A stretch of 64,000 bases of DNA from Bog-756 sp963833585 (GCA_963833585.1 CAWHYF010000004.1:124001-188000); one strand, 5' to 3'. Shown: positions 1-9,373, numbered from the stretch's first letter. Translations and numbers: made by a program. Notes: generated by a model not told the origin, from the sequence alone.

Positions 1-633
1 TACTCCCTCACCCTGGCCGCCTTCCTGCTGACCGCCGGAGTGATCGGGGACATGTTCGGCCGACGGGAGGTCTTCGCGGTCGGTCTGGGGGTGTTCTCCG
101 CCGCGTCACTGACCTGCGGGCTGTCCACCAGCTCGCTGATGCTCAACCTCTCCCGCGCCGCCCAGGGAGTCGGCGGAGCCATCATGTTCGCCACCTCCCT
201 GGCGCTCATCGCCGCAGCGTTCACCGGCCGGGAACGGGGCACGGCCTTCGGGATCTACGGAGCGGTGCTCGGGGGCGCGGTGGCCGTCGGCCCCCTGGTC
301 GGCGGGGCCATCACCAGCGGGATCGGGTGGCGGTGGATCTTCTTCGTGAACGTCCCCATCGGCATCCTGGCCATCGGGATCACCCTCACCAAGATCCAGG
401 AGTCGAAGGACCCCAACCACCGGCGGGTCGACTGGATCGGATTCATCTCGTTCTCCAGTGCGCTGTTCCTCCTGGTGTTCGCACTCATCCGGGGCAACGA
501 CGACGGATGGGGCAGCACGTTGATCGTCAGCATGCTGGTCGCGGCCGGGGTCCTGTTGACCGTCTTCCTCGTGGCCGAGTGGCGTCAGGAGGACCCGATG
601 TTGGACCTGACGCTGTTCGACGGCCGGCCATGA
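1..633 (+). CDS. DHA2-type MFS drug transporter, N-terminal part (5' truncated, frameshifted at 3' end)
   Basis: Open from base 1 in frame 1, so the true start lies upstream of the window. The translation begins inside transmembrane helix 2 and carries the MFS motif GDMFGRR (bases 49-69), then a run of hydrophobic helices including GPLVGGAI and WRWIFFVNVPIG, the hallmark of EmrB/QacA (DHA2, 14-helix) proton-driven drug exporters in the inner membrane. It stops at TGA 631-633 just after LTLFDGRP. The homologous continuation (TGVSLAAFTLS) is in another frame starting at ATG 630, so the two pieces are one transporter split by a -1 shift or a missing base. A TetR gene follows directly, suggesting a regulated export unit. 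Confidence 0.85.
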   Translation, partial: YSLTLAAFLLTAGVIGDMFGRREVFAVGLGVFSAASLTCGLSTSSLMLNLSRAAQGVGGAIMFATSLALIAAAFTGRERGTAFGIYGAVLGGAVAVGPLVGGAITSGIGWRWIFFVNVPIGILAIGITLTKIQESKDPNHRRVDWIGFISFSSALFLLVFALIRGNDDGWGSTLIVSMLVAAGVLLTVFLVAEWRQEDPMLDLTLFDGRP

Positions 634-1421
634 CCGGAGTGTCCCTCGCCGCCTTCACCCTCTCGGCCTCGATCTTCGCCCTCTTCTTGTATCTGACCCT
701 CTACATCCAGGACGATCTCGGCTACGGGCCGCTGGCGGCCGGGGCCCGATTCCTGCCACTGACCGTCCTGGCCTTCATCGTGGCCCCCATCGCCGGCAAG
801 CTGACGGTGAGGATCCAGACCCGGTACCTGCTCGGGTCGGGCCTGTTCCTGATCGCGGTGGGCTGTGTGCTGATGGCGACCACCAAGACCGACTCCACCT
901 GGACGGTGCTCCTTCCCGGCTTCATCGTCGCCGGCATCGGCATCGGGACGGTCAACCCGGTGCTGGCCTCCTCGGCCATCTCCGTGGTCCCACCCGAACG
1001 GAGCGGGATGGCCTCGGGAGCCAACAGCACCTTCCGGCAGGTGGGCATCGCCACCGGTATCGCCGGGCTGGGTTCGGTCTTCCAGTCGCAGATCCAGGCC
1101 CACACCCTCGGCGCACTGCGCGGGACCGCGACCGGTAGGGAGGTCCTGGCCCATGGCGGTCCGGCCCTCCAGAGCGCCATCCTGGGTGGGGCGGTCCATC
1201 GAGTAGCGGCCACCATCCCGTCGGACGCCTTCCGGGCCTCCCTGCTCAACGCCTACCGGGCCGGGTTCTCGACCAGCCTCAACTCCCTCATGGTCATCGG
1301 GGCGATCATCGCCCTGATCGGCTCGATCGGGGCGTTCGTGCTGGTCCGGCAGCGGGACTTCGTGCCCAGCGTGACCCCGGCCGGCCCTCCGGTCGATGCG
1401 CCCGTGGAGGTGGCGGCGTGA
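630..1421 (+). CDS. DHA2-type MFS drug transporter, C-terminal part
   Basis: This 263-residue continuation begins MTGVSLAAFTLSAS and carries about seven hydrophobic helices, with the late DHA2 block ERSGMASGANSTFRQVG near residues 125-140. It ends with a short hydrophilic tail. The ATG overlaps the preceding stop as ATGA (630-633). Alignment to EmrB-type proteins runs across the junction without a missing residue, so a frameshift in one gene is more likely than two genes; termination-reinitiation at ATGA could still yield both halves. The stop overlaps the GTG of the TetR gene. Substrate unknown. Confidence 0.78.
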   Translation: MTGVSLAAFTLSASIFALFLYLTLYIQDDLGYGPLAAGARFLPLTVLAFIVAPIAGKLTVRIQTRYLLGSGLFLIAVGCVLMATTKTDSTWTVLLPGFIVAGIGIGTVNPVLASSAISVVPPERSGMASGANSTFRQVGIATGIAGLGSVFQSQIQAHTLGALRGTATGREVLAHGGPALQSAILGGAVHRVAATIPSDAFRASLLNAYRAGFSTSLNSLMVIGAIIALIGSIGAFVLVRQRDFVPSVTPAGPPVDAPVEVAA

Positions 1422-2038
1422 CCGGGTCGGGAACTGCCCCCGCCACCCGGGTCGGCCACCGAGATCCGTCGCGGACTCGGGGCCGTCCCCGCGACGAGCG
1501 GGTGAGTGCGGCCATCACCGCAGCCGCCCTCCGCCAGCTCAGCGACGTCGGCTACGGAGGGGTGAGCATGGAGGGCGTCGCCGCCGAGGCCGGGGTGGCC
1601 CGGGCCACGGTCTACCGTCGCTACCGCGACAAGGCCGACCTGGTCACCGCGGCCATCGCCGCCAACAGCACCTCCCATCTGGTCGAGGGAGCCTCGACCG
1701 ACCCATGGGGCGACCTGGTCGAGTACCTCGAGCAGTTCGACCAGCGGTTCGCCGAGGGGTGTCTCGAGGTGGTGGGCACCCTGATCGGGATGCGCGAGGA
1801 CCCCCGAGCCCTCGATCTCCACCGCCAGCGGGTGGTCGGGCCCCGGATGGGCTACGCCCGCTCTCTGCTGGAGCGGGCCCGGCAGCTCGGACAGCTCCGG
1901 TCCGATGCCGACCTGGACCTGGCCCTGCAGATGCTGGTGGGCTCGGTGTTCGCCCGGCGGATCGCCGGGCAGACGACCGAGCAAGGTTGGGCCGAACGGG
2001 CCGCCGACGCCATCTGGTCCGGGATGGCCCCCGACTGA
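1418..2038 (+). CDS. TetR/AcrR family transcriptional regulator
   Basis: A 206-residue repressor-type protein. The N-terminal helix-turn-helix spans roughly residues 25-75 (AALRQLSDVGYGGVSMEGVA, then GVARATVYRRYRDKADLV), with the recognition-helix signature ATVYRRYRDK typical of TetR. The C-terminal half is an all-helical ligand/dimer domain of the TetR_C type. The GTG start overlaps the stop of the upstream exporter by 4 nt (GTGA), so translation is coupled and the protein very probably controls that exporter. No operator was recognised because the shared promoter lies outside the window. Confidence 0.9.
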   Translation: MTGSGTAPATRVGHRDPSRTRGRPRDERVSAAITAAALRQLSDVGYGGVSMEGVAAEAGVARATVYRRYRDKADLVTAAIAANSTSHLVEGASTDPWGDLVEYLEQFDQRFAEGCLEVVGTLIGMREDPRALDLHRQRVVGPRMGYARSLLERARQLGQLRSDADLDLALQMLVGSVFARRIAGQTTEQGWAERAADAIWSGMAPD

Positions 2039-2081
2039 CCGAACGCTGCCGTCGGTCAGGTCGGTCCGGACCCTCCCCTCG

Positions 2082-2582
2082 TCAGGGCAGGATGCCCCGC
2101 ACATAGGCGGCCTGGCCCGCATGCTGCAGGTCATCGGCGATCACGCTCACCAGCCGGACCTGCAAGGTGACCGGCGGGTCCCATCGGGTGTCCACCACCC
2201 GGTCGAGTTCGTCCTCGGTGAGCGAGCCCACGAAGGCACGGGTCCGGGCGTGCACGTCCTCGAAGTACTCGAGCAGCAGCGGCGCCTCCGCCACCACCAA
2301 CCCGACGGTGGCGGCATCATGGCCGTAGCCGGTGTCGGCCGGGTCGAGAGGCAGGTCGAAGCGGTCGGCCCACCCCTTCGTCACCCACACCTGGCGTCCG
2401 TCGTCGACCCCGGCCACGTGGTCGTCCTGGATACGGGTGAGGTGCCAGACCAGCCAGGCGATGGAGTTGGACTCGGGACCGGGGCGGAAGGCCAACTCCT
2501 CCCGGGTGAGCCCGTTGACCGCCGGGTGCACCGAGTCACGGACCCGCTCGAAGGCGTCCACCAACAGGTCGATGCTCGTCAT
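2082..2582 (-). CDS. DinB-like (DUF664) metal-binding four-helix protein
   Basis: This 166-residue protein has the DinB/YfiT layout: an N-terminal helix (SIDLLVDAFERVRDSV), a first metal-site His in IAWLVWHLTRIQDDH (about residues 42-56), and a C-terminal His in DDLQHAGQAAYVRG. Family members include thiol-dependent S-transferases and maleylpyruvate isomerases acting with mycothiol or bacillithiol, but many are uncharacterised. The ATG is preceded by a purine-rich Shine-Dalgarno run (GGAGAGGAGCGAGG on the minus strand). It is convergent with the TetR gene, with 43 bp between. Function beyond the fold is not assigned. Confidence 0.85.
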   Translation of the reverse strand: MTSIDLLVDAFERVRDSVHPAVNGLTREELAFRPGPESNSIAWLVWHLTRIQDDHVAGVDDGRQVWVTKGWADRFDLPLDPADTGYGHDAATVGLVVAEAPLLLEYFEDVHARTRAFVGSLTEDELDRVVDTRWDPPVTLQVRLVSVIADDLQHAGQAAYVRGILP

Positions 2583-2722
2583 CGCCTCGCTCCTCTCCTC
2601 CGGGCCGGGCGACCGGCCCGGCCGTTCCGCCCGACTGTAGGCGGTCGGCGGACGCCAGCCCTCGGTGTTGCCCGGTTTCCGAATTGGGTACAGGGTTGGG
2701 CACCGAGAAAGTGAGGTGCCCC

Positions 2723-4108
2723 ATGGCGATCGCCACCGTCAATCCGGCCACCGGCCACACCGTGAAGACGTTCTCCGAGTTCACCGAGACCGAGGTGGAC
2801 CAGGCCCTGGGCCGTGCCGCTCGGACCTTCCGCACCTATCGCTCCACCACCTTTGGGCAGCGGTCGGCGTGGATGTGGCGGGCCGCCGACCTCCTGGACG
2901 CCGAGGTCGACCCCGTGGCCGAGATGATGACCACCGAGATGGGCAAGACCCTGGTTTCGGCGCGCCAGGAGGTGCTGAAGTGTGCCAGAGCGTGCCGGTA
3001 TTTCGCCGAGCACGCCGAAGCATTCCTCGCCGACGAGCCTGCCGACGCCTCGGCCGTCGGTGCCGCGGCGGCCTACGCCCGCTACCAGCCCATCGGGCCG
3101 GTGTTGGCCGTGATGCCGTGGAACTTCCCGCTGTGGCAGGTCATGCGGTTCGCCGCTCCCGCCCTCATGGCGGGCAACGTCGGGCTCCTCAAGCACGCCT
3201 CCAATGTCCCCCAGACCGCGCTCTACCTCCACGACCTCTTCGCCCGGGCGGGGTTCCCCGAAGGTGCCTTCCAGACCCTGCTCATCGGGTCCTCCGCGGT
3301 CGAGGCGGTCCTACGCGACGACCGGGTGGTCGGGGTCACCCTCACCGGATCGGGCCCGGCCGGCTCGGCGGTGGCCGCGGTGGCCGGGGAGGTGATCAAG
3401 AAGTCGGTCTTGGAACTGGGGGGCAGTGACCCCTTCCTGGTCCTGCCCTCGGCCGACCTGCCCCGCGCCGCGGAGGTGGCCACCACGGCACGATGCCTCA
3501 ACAACGGGCAGTCGTGCATCGCCGCCAAACGGTTCATAGTCCACGACGAGGTGGCCGACGAGTTCGAGCGCCTCTTCGTCGATCGTATGGACTCCCGGGT
3601 GGTGGGCGATCCGATGGACGAGGGTACCGACATCGGTCCACTGGCCTCGGACCAGCAGCGGCACGACATCGTCGAGCTGGTGGAGGACGCGGTGTCGAAG
3701 GGGGCCGCGGTGCGGTGCGGGGGGGTCGTCCCCGATGGCCCGGGCTGGTACTACCCCCCGACCGTGCTCACCGGCATCACCCCCGAGATGCGGATCCACA
3801 CCGAGGAGGCCTTCGCCCCGGTGGCCACGCTCTACCGGGTGGGCTCCCTGGAGGAAGCGGTCGAGCTGGCCAACGGCACCGAGTTCGGCCTCGGGGCCAA
3901 CGCCTGGACCACCGACGGGGACGAGCGGGAGCGTCTGGTCACCGAGTTGGAGGCCGGCATGGTGTTCATCAACGGCAACGTGACCTCGTATCCCGAACTT
4001 CCGTTCGGCGGCATCAAGACCTCCGGGTACGGGAGGGAGCTGACCGCCCACGGCATCCGGGAATTCTGCAACCTGAAGTCCGTGTGGGTCGGGTCTCCCG
4101 GTGCCTGA
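2723..4108 (+). CDS. NAD(P)-dependent aldehyde dehydrogenase (succinate-semialdehyde dehydrogenase type)
   Basis: The 461-residue protein fits the aldehyde dehydrogenase superfamily. PWNFPLWQVMRFAAPALMAGN binds the cofactor, LELGGSDPF supplies the general-base Glu (about residue 231), and NNGQSCIAAKR holds the catalytic Cys (about residue 265). The C-terminal block PFGGIKTSGYGRE is also present. These blocks resemble GabD/SSADH-like enzymes that oxidise succinate semialdehyde to succinate in the cytoplasm; the exact substrate is inferred. ATG 2723 is preceded by GAAAGTGAGGTG and begins MAIATVNPATGHT as homologues do. It stands alone, about 230 bp before the acyl-CoA synthetase. Confidence 0.92.
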   Translation: MAIATVNPATGHTVKTFSEFTETEVDQALGRAARTFRTYRSTTFGQRSAWMWRAADLLDAEVDPVAEMMTTEMGKTLVSARQEVLKCARACRYFAEHAEAFLADEPADASAVGAAAAYARYQPIGPVLAVMPWNFPLWQVMRFAAPALMAGNVGLLKHASNVPQTALYLHDLFARAGFPEGAFQTLLIGSSAVEAVLRDDRVVGVTLTGSGPAGSAVAAVAGEVIKKSVLELGGSDPFLVLPSADLPRAAEVATTARCLNNGQSCIAAKRFIVHDEVADEFERLFVDRMDSRVVGDPMDEGTDIGPLASDQQRHDIVELVEDAVSKGAAVRCGGVVPDGPGWYYPPTVLTGITPEMRIHTEEAFAPVATLYRVGSLEEAVELANGTEFGLGANAWTTDGDERERLVTELEAGMVFINGNVTSYPELPFGGIKTSGYGRELTAHGIREFCNLKSVWVGSPGA

Positions 4109-4335
4109 CCGGCCGGGTCAGGCCGACCGCAGCTGCTGCAGCGGACCGGCCGGGTACGGGGAGTCGTAGGGCACCACGCCACCCGTCTCGGGCCGGGGAG
4201 GACCGGGGCCGTCGACCCGGTCGGGCCTCGCCCGGCCGGCGCCTCCCCGCCAGGCCTATGATCGCCGGTCACGACGACCGGTCCGCACCCCAGAGGTGCG
4301 TGGGCCTGAGCGTCACGACCGTGGGGAGGGCGTGG

Positions 4336-6045
4336 ATGTCGCTGGAGTACGAGGAGGCCTTCGCCAAGGTCACCGGGCCGGGTCAGCTCTTCGAGGTGGT
4401 CGACGCGACGATCGGCGACCTGGATTACCGGGTCTTCGCCAACGCCCCGACGACGCTCGGCGAGCTCTTCGCCGGGGCCCGGGGCGAGCCGTCCACCTTC
4501 CTGGTCTACGAGGACGAGCGCTGGTCCTTCGACGAGACCATGCGCCACGTCGACGCCCTGGCCCATGCCCTGGTGCACCGGTTCGGCATCACCAGGGGGG
4601 ACCGGGTGGGCATCGCCATGCGCAACCTGCCCGAGTGGATCATCTCGTTCGCCGCCATCCTGTCCATCGGGGCGGTGTCGGTCTCCTTCAATGCCTGGTG
4701 GACCGAGACCGAACTGGACTACGCGGTCGGCGACTCCGGCGTCTCCCTGTTGATCGCCGATCCGGCCCGCACCGAACGGCTCCATCGTGCGGCCCAGGCC
4801 CGGGGCGTGGGGATCATCGTGGCCCGAGCCGACCGGATCGAGCCGGTGCCCGCCGGGGTGCAGCACTTCGACGATGTGATCGCCCTGGGGGACCCGATGC
4901 CCGAGGTCGAGGTGGGCCCGGACGACGACGCCACCATCCTCTACACCTCGGGCACCACCGGCTTCCCCAAAGGAGCGGTCTCGACCCACCGGGCGGTGAC
5001 TCAGTCCCTGATGGCGTTCTGGGCCGGCACCACCATCCAGACGGCCCGCAAGGGCAACGACCCGCTGAGCGGCGGCGGGTTCGCCCCGTGCTTCATCCTG
5101 ATCGTCCCGCTCTTCCACGTCACCGGCTGCGTGCCGGTCATGCTCTCCTGCTTCGGAATGAAGTTCAAGCTGGTGATGATGCACCGGTGGGATCCGGAGA
5201 CCGCCCTGCGGCTCATCGAGGCCGAGCAGGTCACGGCATTCGTCGGGGTCCCCACCCAGAGCTGGGACATGCTGGAGAGTCCGGCCTTCGCCAGCTACGA
5301 CACCTCCTCGCTCACCACCGTGGGCGGTGGGGGGGCACCGGCGCCGACCACCCTGGTCGACCGGGTGGACAAGGGGTTCCGGAGGGGCCGACCGAACATC
5401 GGGTACGGCATGACCGAGACCAACGCCTTCGGCCCCGGCAACAGCGGTGACGACTACGTGGCCCACCCGGCCTCGACCGGCCGGGCCCGGACCACCATCA
5501 TGGACGTCGAGATCCGGGACGACCAGGGGCGCCCGGTCCCGGTGGGGCAGCGGGGTCAGATCTGGATGAAGGGGCCCAATCTGATCCGGGGCTACTGGAA
5601 CAAGCCCGAGGCCACGGCCGAGACCATCGTGGACGGGTGGTTGGCCTCGGGGGACCTGGGCCGCATCGACGAGGAGGGGTTCCTCTACATCGAGGACCGG
5701 GCCAAGGACATGGTCCTCCGGGCCGGCGAGAACGTCTACTGCGCCGAGGTGGAGAGCGCCATCTATGAACACCCCGGTGTCTACGAGGCTGCCGTGTTCG
5801 GGGTGCCCCATCGGCGCCTCGGCGAAGAAGTGGCTTGCGTGGTCCAGCGCAAGACCGGGTCGGAGCTCACCGCAGACCAGCTGGCCGACTTCCTGGGCGA
5901 GCGCTTGGCGCCGTTCAAGGTGCCCGGCCGGGTGGCGTTCTCCGACGGTCGGCTGCCGCGGAACCCGTCGGGGAAGATCCTGAAACGGGAGCTGCGGGAG
6001 CTGTTCTTCCCCGACGGCCCGACCGACGAGCGCCCCCAGAGGTAG
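4336..6045 (+). CDS. Class I acyl-CoA synthetase (AMP-forming, fatty-acyl type)
   Basis: This 569-residue adenylate-forming enzyme activates a carboxylic acid with ATP to acyl-AMP and then the CoA thioester. It has the P-loop YTSGTTGFPKG (about residues 203-213), GYGMTETN of motif A5, the hinge/motif YIEDRAKDMVLRAGENVY, and the C-terminal catalytic Lys in NPSGKILKREL. Although the frame is open far upstream, ATG 4336 is preferred because GGAGG lies about 7 nt before it and MSLEYEEAFAKVT matches the usual start. It is followed after 11 nt by the amidase and probably shares its transcript. Chain-length preference cannot be read from the sequence. Confidence 0.93.
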   Translation: MSLEYEEAFAKVTGPGQLFEVVDATIGDLDYRVFANAPTTLGELFAGARGEPSTFLVYEDERWSFDETMRHVDALAHALVHRFGITRGDRVGIAMRNLPEWIISFAAILSIGAVSVSFNAWWTETELDYAVGDSGVSLLIADPARTERLHRAAQARGVGIIVARADRIEPVPAGVQHFDDVIALGDPMPEVEVGPDDDATILYTSGTTGFPKGAVSTHRAVTQSLMAFWAGTTIQTARKGNDPLSGGGFAPCFILIVPLFHVTGCVPVMLSCFGMKFKLVMMHRWDPETALRLIEAEQVTAFVGVPTQSWDMLESPAFASYDTSSLTTVGGGGAPAPTTLVDRVDKGFRRGRPNIGYGMTETNAFGPGNSGDDYVAHPASTGRARTTIMDVEIRDDQGRPVPVGQRGQIWMKGPNLIRGYWNKPEATAETIVDGWLASGDLGRIDEEGFLYIEDRAKDMVLRAGENVYCAEVESAIYEHPGVYEAAVFGVPHRRLGEEVACVVQRKTGSELTADQLADFLGERLAPFKVPGRVAFSDGRLPRNPSGKILKRELRELFFPDGPTDERPQR

Positions 6046-6056
6046 GTTCGCACCAC

Positions 6057-7514
6057 ATGGACCTCGATGTCGCCGCCGCCACCGCCACCGAGCTGACCCG
6101 GGCCATCGCCGAGCGGTCGATCTCCTCACGCGACGTGCTGGAGCAGCTGCTGGCTCGGGTGGAGAGGATCAACCCGGCCCTGAACGCCGTCGTGGCCCTC
6201 GACCTCGATCGGGCCCGGGCCGCCGCCGACGCCGCCGACGCCGCCACGGCTTCGGGGGGGCCGATCGGGCCGCTCCACGGGCTGCCCATGACGGTGAAGG
6301 ACGTCTGGGAGACCGAGGGCCTGGTGACCACTTCGGGCGCTCCCGAACTATGGGACCACGTGCCCCAGTCGGACGCACTGGCCGTGTCCCGGCTGCGCCG
6401 GGCCGGGGCGGTCATCTTCGGCAAGACCAACACCCCCCTCTACGCCGGCGACTTCCAGACCTACAACGAGGTCTACGGGTTGACCAGCAATCCCTGGGAC
6501 ACGACCCGCACCGCGGGTGGCTCGTCAGGAGGGGCGGCCGCGGCGGTGGCCGCCGGACTCACCCCCCTCGAGCTGGGCAGCGACATCGGCGGCTCGATCC
6601 GTAATCCGGCTCACTTCAACGGGGTCTACGGGTTGAAGCCGTCGTGGGGCGTGGTGCCGAGCCGGGGCCACATCCCCGGGCCCCCCGGGACCCTGGTGGA
6701 GGCCGATGTCAACTGCAACGGGCCCCTGGCCCGCCACCTGGACGACCTCGAGCTGGCCCTCGACGTGGTGGCGGGACCCCTGCCGGAGGACGCCGGCGGC
6801 TGGCGACTCCAGCTCGGGGAAGGTCCGCCGATCCCGGGGGTCAGGGGGCTGCGGGTGGCCACCGTCTTCCACCAGGGGTCCGATGTCATGCCGCTGGCCG
6901 GCGACGTACGCGCCAACCTCGATCGGTTCGCCGCCCGGCTGGGCGAGGCCGGGGCCCGGGTGGAGGCCGTCCCACTGCCCGTCCCGTTGGCCGACGGGCT
7001 CCGGTCGTGGCAGGAGCTGGTCCTCCCCATCATCGGGCTGGGCCTGCCCGAGGAGGCCTATGCCTCGTTCGCCGAATTGGACACGGTCCCCGGCGACGAT
7101 CCGATGGTGGTGGCCGGCCGGGCCCTGGCCGGTCGGTACCGGACGTGGGCCCGGGCCAACGGGCTCCGGCAGCGCCAACGCGCCGCCTGGGCCGACTGTT
7201 TCGAACGCTACGACGTGGTCCTGGCTCCGGTGATGCCGACGGCAGCCTTCCCCCACGACGTGGACCGGCCCATCACCGACCGGGTGATCGACGTCGACGG
7301 CACCCCGCTCCCCCACCTGGTGGCCATGGCCTGGTGCGGGGCGATCGGATCGGTCCTCCTCCCCGTGGTGACCCTGCCCACCGGTCCCACTCCGGACGGT
7401 CTCCCGGTGGGGGTGCAGGCCATCGGTCCGTTCCTCTCCGACCGACGACTGCTCCGGATCGCCGGGCTGCTCGACGCCGCGGCCGGCCCCGGCTTCTCCC
7501 CGCCGCCGGTCTGA
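6057..7514 (+). CDS. Amidase signature family hydrolase
   Basis: A 485-residue amidase signature enzyme. The catalytic triad Lys is in MTVKDVW (about residue 80), and the glycine/serine-rich core with the cis-Ser and nucleophile Ser is in RTAGGSSGGAAAA (about 151-163) and GSDIGGSIRNPAHF (about 176-189). Such enzymes hydrolyse carboxamides to acid and ammonia in the cytoplasm; fatty-acid amides, aryl amides or nitrile-derived amides are all possible. It starts 11 nt after the acyl-CoA synthetase stop, so an amide-to-acid-to-acyl-CoA route is plausible but inferred. Confidence 0.93.
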   Translation: MDLDVAAATATELTRAIAERSISSRDVLEQLLARVERINPALNAVVALDLDRARAAADAADAATASGGPIGPLHGLPMTVKDVWETEGLVTTSGAPELWDHVPQSDALAVSRLRRAGAVIFGKTNTPLYAGDFQTYNEVYGLTSNPWDTTRTAGGSSGGAAAAVAAGLTPLELGSDIGGSIRNPAHFNGVYGLKPSWGVVPSRGHIPGPPGTLVEADVNCNGPLARHLDDLELALDVVAGPLPEDAGGWRLQLGEGPPIPGVRGLRVATVFHQGSDVMPLAGDVRANLDRFAARLGEAGARVEAVPLPVPLADGLRSWQELVLPIIGLGLPEEAYASFAELDTVPGDDPMVVAGRALAGRYRTWARANGLRQRQRAAWADCFERYDVVLAPVMPTAAFPHDVDRPITDRVIDVDGTPLPHLVAMAWCGAIGSVLLPVVTLPTGPTPDGLPVGVQAIGPFLSDRRLLRIAGLLDAAAGPGFSPPPV

Positions 7515-7644
7515 GCCCCTCCTGACCTCTCCGATGGCACTGCCGGAGCGCGGCGAGGCCACCTCACCACCGAGGGGGATCCTCCCGGCGGCCGGCCTCC
7601 GGGAGGCGGTCCGGCCCGAGCGACGCCCGGGGTTGTGCGCCGGG

Positions 7645-8793
7645 TCAGTGGTGGGCGGCGACGTAGGCCGCGGCCTCCCGGTGGACCACGGAGACCAGGT
7701 TCCCCAGGGCCAGGTTCACGTCCACCAGGTGCAGACCCCATCCCGGGGTCGGGCTGGGATGGATGGTGGGAGCACCATCGAGGGGGGACACCTCGAGGAC
7801 GGTGGCCCCGTCGAGCGTCGCGCACCGGGCCGAGTAGGCCCCCGGGACCGCCACCCAGGTGGTGGTGACCCTGGGGACGGCGTAGCCGAGGAGGGCGATG
7901 CCTGCCGCGATGGAGGATCCGGGGGCGAACGGCTGGCTGGGCAGGATGGGGTCGAGCACGCCACTCCCGCCGGACAGGGCGGCGGGGTTGGTGCACAGGA
8001 CCTGCCGGCCCGCGGCGGTGGTCCGGCCGAAGAGGGAGCCGGCCGGGGGGACCGCGTCGAAGGTCGAGTAGGCGATGACGCAGCCCACCTGGGTGGCGGA
8101 GTGGCAGGCCGGGATGTGGTGGAAGTCACCGCCGACATCGGACCCCTCCTTCACGGTCACATTGCCGCCGGGCAGTACGGCCGACACCATCCGGTGACGA
8201 AGGGTCGGCGAGGGGTCGATCTCCGTGGCGATGAGCTGGCGCAGCAGGAACGAGCCCTGGGAGTGGCCGATCAGCACCACCCCCCGGCCATGGTTGTACT
8301 GCTTGAGGTAGGTGGCCCAGGCCTGCTCCACATCGCTGTAGGCGAGGCTCGACTCCGCCGCCGTGGCCTGGCCGTTGATGGCCGAGATGGTCAGCTGCCG
8401 GTACATGGGTGCGAACACCCGGCACTCGCTGGAGAACCGGGCCGCCTGGTACAGGGCAATGGAGCGCTCGGTGGGGTCGACGGTCAAGTCGGCGTTGCCG
8501 GTCTTCTGGTCGCTCACCGTCGGGTAGACGTAGAAGCAGTCGATGCCCGGGTGCGCGGTGGCCTTGGGACTGCTCTCGCCGAGGACCCGGCCCGAGGGGG
8601 TGGTCCTGGTGGTGGTCAGGCCGGGGGTGCAGGGGTCGTCGGCCATGCCGGGGCGGCAGAGCCAGACGGTGGCGACGTGCGATCCTGTCGCCGGTGACGA
8701 GGAGGCCGGAGCGGCCGACGCCACCACCACATCCGTGGCCCAGAGCGACGCCAGGACCAGCACGGCGACGGCGAAGGAACTGAGGCGGCGCAT
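7645..8793 (-). CDS. Secreted DUF3089 lipase/esterase-like protein
   Basis: The 382-residue protein opens with a signal peptide (MRRLSSFAVAVLVLASLWA, cleavage near ASAAP). It then shows the DUF3089 order: CFYVYPTVSDQ, QAARFSSECRVFAPMYRQ, the nucleophile elbow GHSQGS (VVLIGHSQGSFLLRQLI), then VLPGGNVTV and FHHIPAC. Several Cys suggest extracytoplasmic disulfides. The fold is alpha/beta hydrolase; a role in ester or lipid hydrolysis outside the cytoplasm is inferred from the family and not proven. ATG 8793 (minus strand) is chosen because it starts the signal peptide. Codirectional with the VOC gene upstream (64 bp gap). Confidence 0.88.
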   Translation of the reverse strand: MRRLSSFAVAVLVLASLWATDVVVASAAPASSSPATGSHVATVWLCRPGMADDPCTPGLTTTRTTPSGRVLGESSPKATAHPGIDCFYVYPTVSDQKTGNADLTVDPTERSIALYQAARFSSECRVFAPMYRQLTISAINGQATAAESSLAYSDVEQAWATYLKQYNHGRGVVLIGHSQGSFLLRQLIATEIDPSPTLRHRMVSAVLPGGNVTVKEGSDVGGDFHHIPACHSATQVGCVIAYSTFDAVPPAGSLFGRTTAAGRQVLCTNPAALSGGSGVLDPILPSQPFAPGSSIAAGIALLGYAVPRVTTTWVAVPGAYSARCATLDGATVLEVSPLDGAPTIHPSPTPGWGLHLVDVNLALGNLVSVVHREAAAYVAAHH

Positions 8794-8857
8794 GGCGCGC
8801 CCTACCGTCCGTTCTGGCCGGGCCACGGACCGCGCCGTCAGCCTCGGGCCAGCCGGC

Positions 8858-9373
8858 TCACGGCAACGCCACCTCGCCGACGATGGTCCCGTACATGTCG
8901 TTGAGGGGGTAGGACAGGAGCTCGAGGCGCTCCCCGTCGGGACCCGGGAAGTAGGCCGACGTTCCGCCGACGATGTGGGTGGGGATACCGGCCGCCTCCA
9001 CCTTGGCCACCAAACGGTCCCACTGCCCGGGGGTGACCGAGATGGCGATGTGGTGGAGACCGCCGAGCACCTCACCGTAGGGGCCGAGGTCGAGGCCGGG
9101 GAAGTCGAAGTAGGCCAGGTAGTTGCCGTGGCCGACATCGAAGAAGAAGTGGGTGGAGCCGCGGTAGTCCCGGTTCTCGAACAGCTCGGCCAGGGGGAAT
9201 TCCAGCAGGTCCTGGTAGAAGGCGATGGTTCGCTCCACATCGCTGCTGAGCAGGGCGAAGTGGTGGAGTCCCCGGGCCGACGAGACGGGCCGTTCCCCGG
9301 GGGGCCGGAGGTACCGATCCCTCAGCGCCGCCCACTCGGCGTTGCGGTCCTGGCTGCTGCCGTGCTCGGTCAC
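8858..9373 (-). CDS. VOC (glyoxalase/dioxygenase) superfamily protein
   Basis: The 171-residue protein contains one vicinal-oxygen-chelate module pair, from LHHFALLSSDVERTIAFYQDLLEFPL (about residues 36-61) to the closing strand GPDGERLELLSYPL. Candidate metal ligands are His in LHHFA, His in GLHHIAI and Glu in RLELL. Members act as glyoxalases, ring-cleavage dioxygenases, resistance proteins or isomerases, and the sequence does not tell which. The GTG start is preceded by AGGAGG about 10 nt upstream on the minus strand. It may be cotranscribed with the DUF3089 gene downstream. Confidence 0.88.
   Translation of the reverse strand: MTEHGSSQDRNAEWAALRDRYLRPPGERPVSSARGLHHFALLSSDVERTIAFYQDLLEFPLAELFENRDYRGSTHFFFDVGHGNYLAYFDFPGLDLGPYGEVLGGLHHIAISVTPGQWDRLVAKVEAAGIPTHIVGGTSAYFPGPDGERLELLSYPLNDMYGTIVGEVALP

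Noticed and set aside
4100..4160. Repeated GACCGGCCGGGT and CTGCAG-type palindromes as an operator or terminator
   Set aside because: Short GC palindromes are common here and no stem of convincing length forms.
3493..4335. Long in-frame extension upstream of the acyl-CoA synthetase
   Set aside because: It overlaps the aldehyde dehydrogenase in another frame, is Arg/Gly-rich, and ATG 4336 has a good ribosome-binding site.
3832..6129. 765-codon open frame opposite the acyl-CoA synthetase
   Set aside because: It lies antisense to clear conserved genes; long antisense frames are expected at this GC content.
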